From the NCBI GenBank assembly GCA_910584735.1, contig CAJUBM010000122.1, forward strand, positions 1 through 8,436: 8,436 bases of DNA, written 5' to 3'. The notes beneath the pieces are model-generated. The model had not been told where the DNA came from and made no database searches. It was given only the letters and a program-made list of their open reading frames with translations. The stretch is from an uncultured Muribaculaceae bacterium (GTDB lineage: Bacteria > Bacteroidota > Bacteroidia > Bacteroidales > Muribaculaceae). Position 1 is the stretch's first letter. Each line of letters begins with the position of its first letter. The position numbers and the translations under genes are program-made. Shown here one piece after another: positions 6,843-8,436 of this stretch.

Positions 6843-6867
6843 AAATCAGTAATCTGTTAACTGATTT
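6843..6867. promoter_or_regulatory. Inverted repeat, candidate operator upstream of the operon promoter
   Basis: AAATCAGT (6843-6850) and ACTGATTT (6860-6867) are perfect 8-bp inverted arms around a 9-nt spacer. The centre lies about 20 bp beyond the -33 element of the minus-strand promoter, an activator-like position, and between the two divergent promoters. It does not match the classic Fur box (GATAATGATTATC). The regulator is unknown. Confidence 0.45.
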
Positions 6868-6920
6868 TTGGTTAAATTAGCCGAAAAAATACTTAAAAAG
6901 TGTGATTTGTATATGGGCAT

Positions 6921-6953
6921 TTTGTTTTGTTTCACCTAAATTCACTAAATTTG
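6921..6953 (+). promoter_or_regulatory. Promoter for the membrane protein-DUF4919 unit
   Basis: TAAATTTG at 6946-6953 fully matches the Bacteroidetes -7 consensus, and TTTG at 6921-6924 is a -33 element at 21 bp spacing. A second TTTTG ends at 6929 but is too close. Transcription should start near 6958-6960, giving a leader of about 105 nt before the ATG at 7066. Confidence 0.6.
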
Positions 6954-6958
6954 TAATC

Positions 6959-7065
6959 AGAAGTGACATCTTCTTACCTCGCTGGGAGGTTATAATATCA
7001 TAGACGGTTTCCATCCCGCCAACTTATCCGTATCGGAAAATCCCGGTTCATTCACTTTCAGACCT
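6959..7065 (+). promoter_or_regulatory. 5' leader with two small hairpins at its head
   Basis: Just at the predicted start, AGAAG (6959-6963) can pair with CTTCT (6970-6974). ACCTC (6976-6980) can then pair with GAGGT (6986-6990). These are two adjacent 5-bp stems. The rest of the leader shows no strong fold by eye and no open frame with a convincing start. The stems may only stabilise the 5' end of the message. Confidence 0.3.
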
Positions 7066-7548
7066 ATGGCTACATTCCTCCTCATAATAGGCGCCCTGGC
7101 GTCAAGCTATGCGCTGGTGATGGCGTTTATGAAACCCGTGCAGGGAGCGATAGCCGCTTATTTTGGCGCATGGGCTTTGATGAAGTCGGGTTTTGCGCCG
7201 ATTCCTCAGCGTGTGCTGCTTTTCTGGGCGGTCATAGTTATCCTTGTAGTGGGCATACAGATGATTCGCGGGCGAATGGTGCGCACCCCTTTCCCTCTTA
7301 GGGCTTATGTGGCCGGTGGAGCGTTGGCGTTTACGGCCGTAGGGACATTGATAGGTCAGGGAGGAATGGTTCTCGGTGCGGTTGCAGGCGTATTGCTTGG
7401 AGCGATAGCGTTCATGCGTCTGAAAGGAGGAGCCGGTAACCGTTTTTGGCCTTCGGTTGTGGCCGTAGGTGCACCTACGGTGGTGACTATGGTATTGGTA
7501 GCGTTGTCGGTAGTGGCCCTGATGGCCGGTTCCGGCACAATAAATTGA
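7066..7548 (+). CDS. Small polytopic membrane protein of unknown function
   Basis: The product is 160 residues and I do not recognise a family with certainty. It is almost wholly hydrophobic, with about five or six membrane segments near 3-21, 26-39, 49-67, 79-97, 100-117 and 130-154. Basic residues lie in the turns (for example RGRMVR at 68-73 and RLKGG at 118-122). Segments four and five are rich in small residues (Gly and Ala), which favours tight helix packing. ATG 7066 is the first start after an in-frame stop at 6964-6966 and lies downstream of a matched promoter. It is followed after 5 nt by the exported DUF4919-type gene, so the two are almost surely cotranscribed. No catalytic motif is visible. 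Confidence 0.8.
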   Translation: MATFLLIIGALASSYALVMAFMKPVQGAIAAYFGAWALMKSGFAPIPQRVLLFWAVIVILVVGIQMIRGRMVRTPFPLRAYVAGGALAFTAVGTLIGQGGMVLGAVAGVLLGAIAFMRLKGGAGNRFWPSVVAVGAPTVVTMVLVALSVVALMAGSGTIN

Positions 7549-7553
7549 ATGTG

Positions 7554-8291
7554 ATGAAGAAACTTTTATATCTGCTGATAATAAGTGTATGCGTTATGGC
7601 GGCAGCCTATTCATCGGTTGCGGCGCCGGCACGTCACAAGGAAAAAATCACCCCTAAGGCCCCGGATCTGGAGCAGATACGTGCCGATGTCTCCAATCCC
7701 TCCTCGCCGTATTACTATCCCAAACTTTTCGCGCGTTATGAGGAGAATGAGACCGTTATGAACCTGGAGGACTACCGCCATCTTTATTACGGCGCTCTTT
7801 TCCAAGAGGATTTCAACCCCTACCGTCACAGCGATATGTCTACGAAGAATGACGGTCTATATTACAAGAATAACCACACGCGGGCCGAGCTTGACTCAAT
7901 AATATATTATGCTGAGGAGGTGTTGAAGGATGACCCGTTCAACCTCTCGCAGATGAACTATCTTATATATGCCCTGCGTTCGCGAGGCAAGGTGAACCGT
8001 GCCAATATATGGCAGTATCGCCTCAACCATCTTTTGCAGGCTATAATCTCGTCAGGCACCGGGGCCGACCAGGAGCACGCATGGTATGTTATCAACCCGC
8101 GCCACGAGTACAACATCATCAACTTCCAGAACGCCGTGGCCCGCAACCAGCAGTATGAGGAACCTTATTTCGACCGCATCGAGGTAGAGAAAAAGGGTGG
8201 GAGCAAAGGAAAGGTAACCACCGATACCTACTACTTCAACATCCGCAACATGTTGGAAGAATATTACCGCAAATTCCCTGACGGCCAGTAA
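7554..8291 (+). CDS. Exported DUF4919-type protein, function unknown
   Basis: The 245-residue product matches what I know of DUF4919, a family of secreted Bacteroidetes proteins without assigned function. Residues 1-23 are a signal peptide (MKKLLYLLII start, SVA-AP cleavage region); Cys13 lies inside the hydrophobic core and is not a lipobox. Family-like motifs are YYYPKL (53-58), LEDYRHLYYG (71-80), FNPY (87-90) and the C-terminal YYFNIRNMLEEYY (226-238). The middle, about 110-165, is helical and could form a TPR-like pair. ATG 7554 is chosen because the signal peptide begins there. The frame runs open upstream to 7446 inside the preceding gene, and a GTG lies one codon earlier. It is coupled to the membrane-protein gene by a 5-nt gap. 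A strong hairpin follows downstream. Gene call firm, function unknown. Confidence 0.9.
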   Translation: MKKLLYLLIISVCVMAAAYSSVAAPARHKEKITPKAPDLEQIRADVSNPSSPYYYPKLFARYEENETVMNLEDYRHLYYGALFQEDFNPYRHSDMSTKNDGLYYKNNHTRAELDSIIYYAEEVLKDDPFNLSQMNYLIYALRSRGKVNRANIWQYRLNHLLQAIISSGTGADQEHAWYVINPRHEYNIINFQNAVARNQQYEEPYFDRIEVEKKGGSKGKVTTDTYYFNIRNMLEEYYRKFPDGQ

Positions 8292-8362
8292 TCCCTCTTA
8301 TCCACAATTAAATGTGTCATAATTCGGAGGCACTAATCTTCCAACGAAGAACATTATCCGAG

Positions 8363-8397
8363 GCGGTGTGTCAAAATTCATTTTTTTGACACACCGC
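8363..8397 (+). terminator. Strong hairpin after the DUF4919 gene, likely terminator
   Basis: GCGGTGTGTCAAAA (8363-8376) and TTTTGACACACCGC (8384-8397) are perfect 14-bp inverted arms with a 7-nt loop. It lies 71 nt after the stop codon at 8289-8291. Only TTCTGTTAT follows, so the classic U-tract is poor, although the A-rich inner arm and T-rich loop are typical of Bacteroidetes hairpins. It could also be a dispersed palindromic repeat. Confidence 0.55.
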
Positions 8398-8436
8398 TTC
8401 TGTTATATAACACTTTTGGCAATGGTAACTTTATAG

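Larger units (their letters stand above)
6739..7065. other. Divergent intergenic control region (327 nt)
   Basis: There is no supported gene here. The region separates the minus-strand metal/redox operon from the plus-strand membrane-protein unit and is AT-rich in its middle (about 6840-6960). It holds one promoter in each direction, an inverted repeat between them, and a leader of about 105 nt before the plus-strand gene, each listed separately. No known riboswitch was recognised in either leader. Confidence 0.8.

Noticed and set aside
7446..7553. Longer N-terminus for the DUF4919 protein
   Set aside because: It would overlap the membrane-protein gene by about 100 nt and bury the signal peptide; the ATG at 7554 begins that signal peptide.
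8386..8411. TTGACA followed by TATAAC-like sequence resembling an E. coli type promoter
   Set aside because: Spacing is wrong, the TTGACA is part of the hairpin arm, and Bacteroidetes use a different promoter consensus.

Overview
The window looks like a chromosomal segment of a Bacteroidales bacterium, possibly of the Muribaculaceae type. Three signs support this. There are three good matches to the Bacteroidetes -7 promoter element TAnnTTTG at sensible places. Starts are preceded by AT-rich sequence rather than Shine-Dalgarno sites. A DUF4919-type secreted protein and a fused ResB/CcsA cytochrome c assembly protein of the Bacteroidetes layout are both present. No RNA genes, insertion sequences, CRISPR arrays or phage genes were seen. 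The placement is inference from sequence character, not from a database match.

Minus strand, positions 6738 down to 94: a tightly spaced gene string with gaps of 22 to 51 nt. In transcription order it holds an outer-membrane beta-barrel porin (5410-6738), an imelysin/M75-family lipoprotein (4198-5361), a di-heme c-type cytochrome lipoprotein of the DHOR/DUF1111 family (2520-4175), a fused CcsB(ResB)-CcsA haem-ligation protein (573-2468) and a small exported protein of unknown function (94-525). Imelysin and DHOR genes are known neighbours in iron-regulated loci of other bacteria. Here an outer-membrane pore and a dedicated cytochrome c assembly factor are added. The simplest reading is an envelope metal-handling or redox module, probably for iron. 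The porin would admit the substrate, the imelysin lipoprotein would bind it, the di-heme protein would do redox chemistry, and CcsBA would attach that protein's haems. The function is inferred; the gene content is seen.

Positions 6739-7065: a divergent control region. It has one Bacteroidetes-type promoter facing each way and an 8-bp inverted repeat just upstream of the minus-strand promoter, placed like an operator.

Plus strand, positions 7066-8291: a two-gene unit with a 5-nt gap, encoding a polytopic small membrane protein and an exported DUF4919-type protein, both of unknown function. A strong 14-bp inverted repeat at 8363-8397 follows and probably ends transcription. The last bases may hold the promoter area of a further gene. 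Positions 1-93 hold no clear gene.
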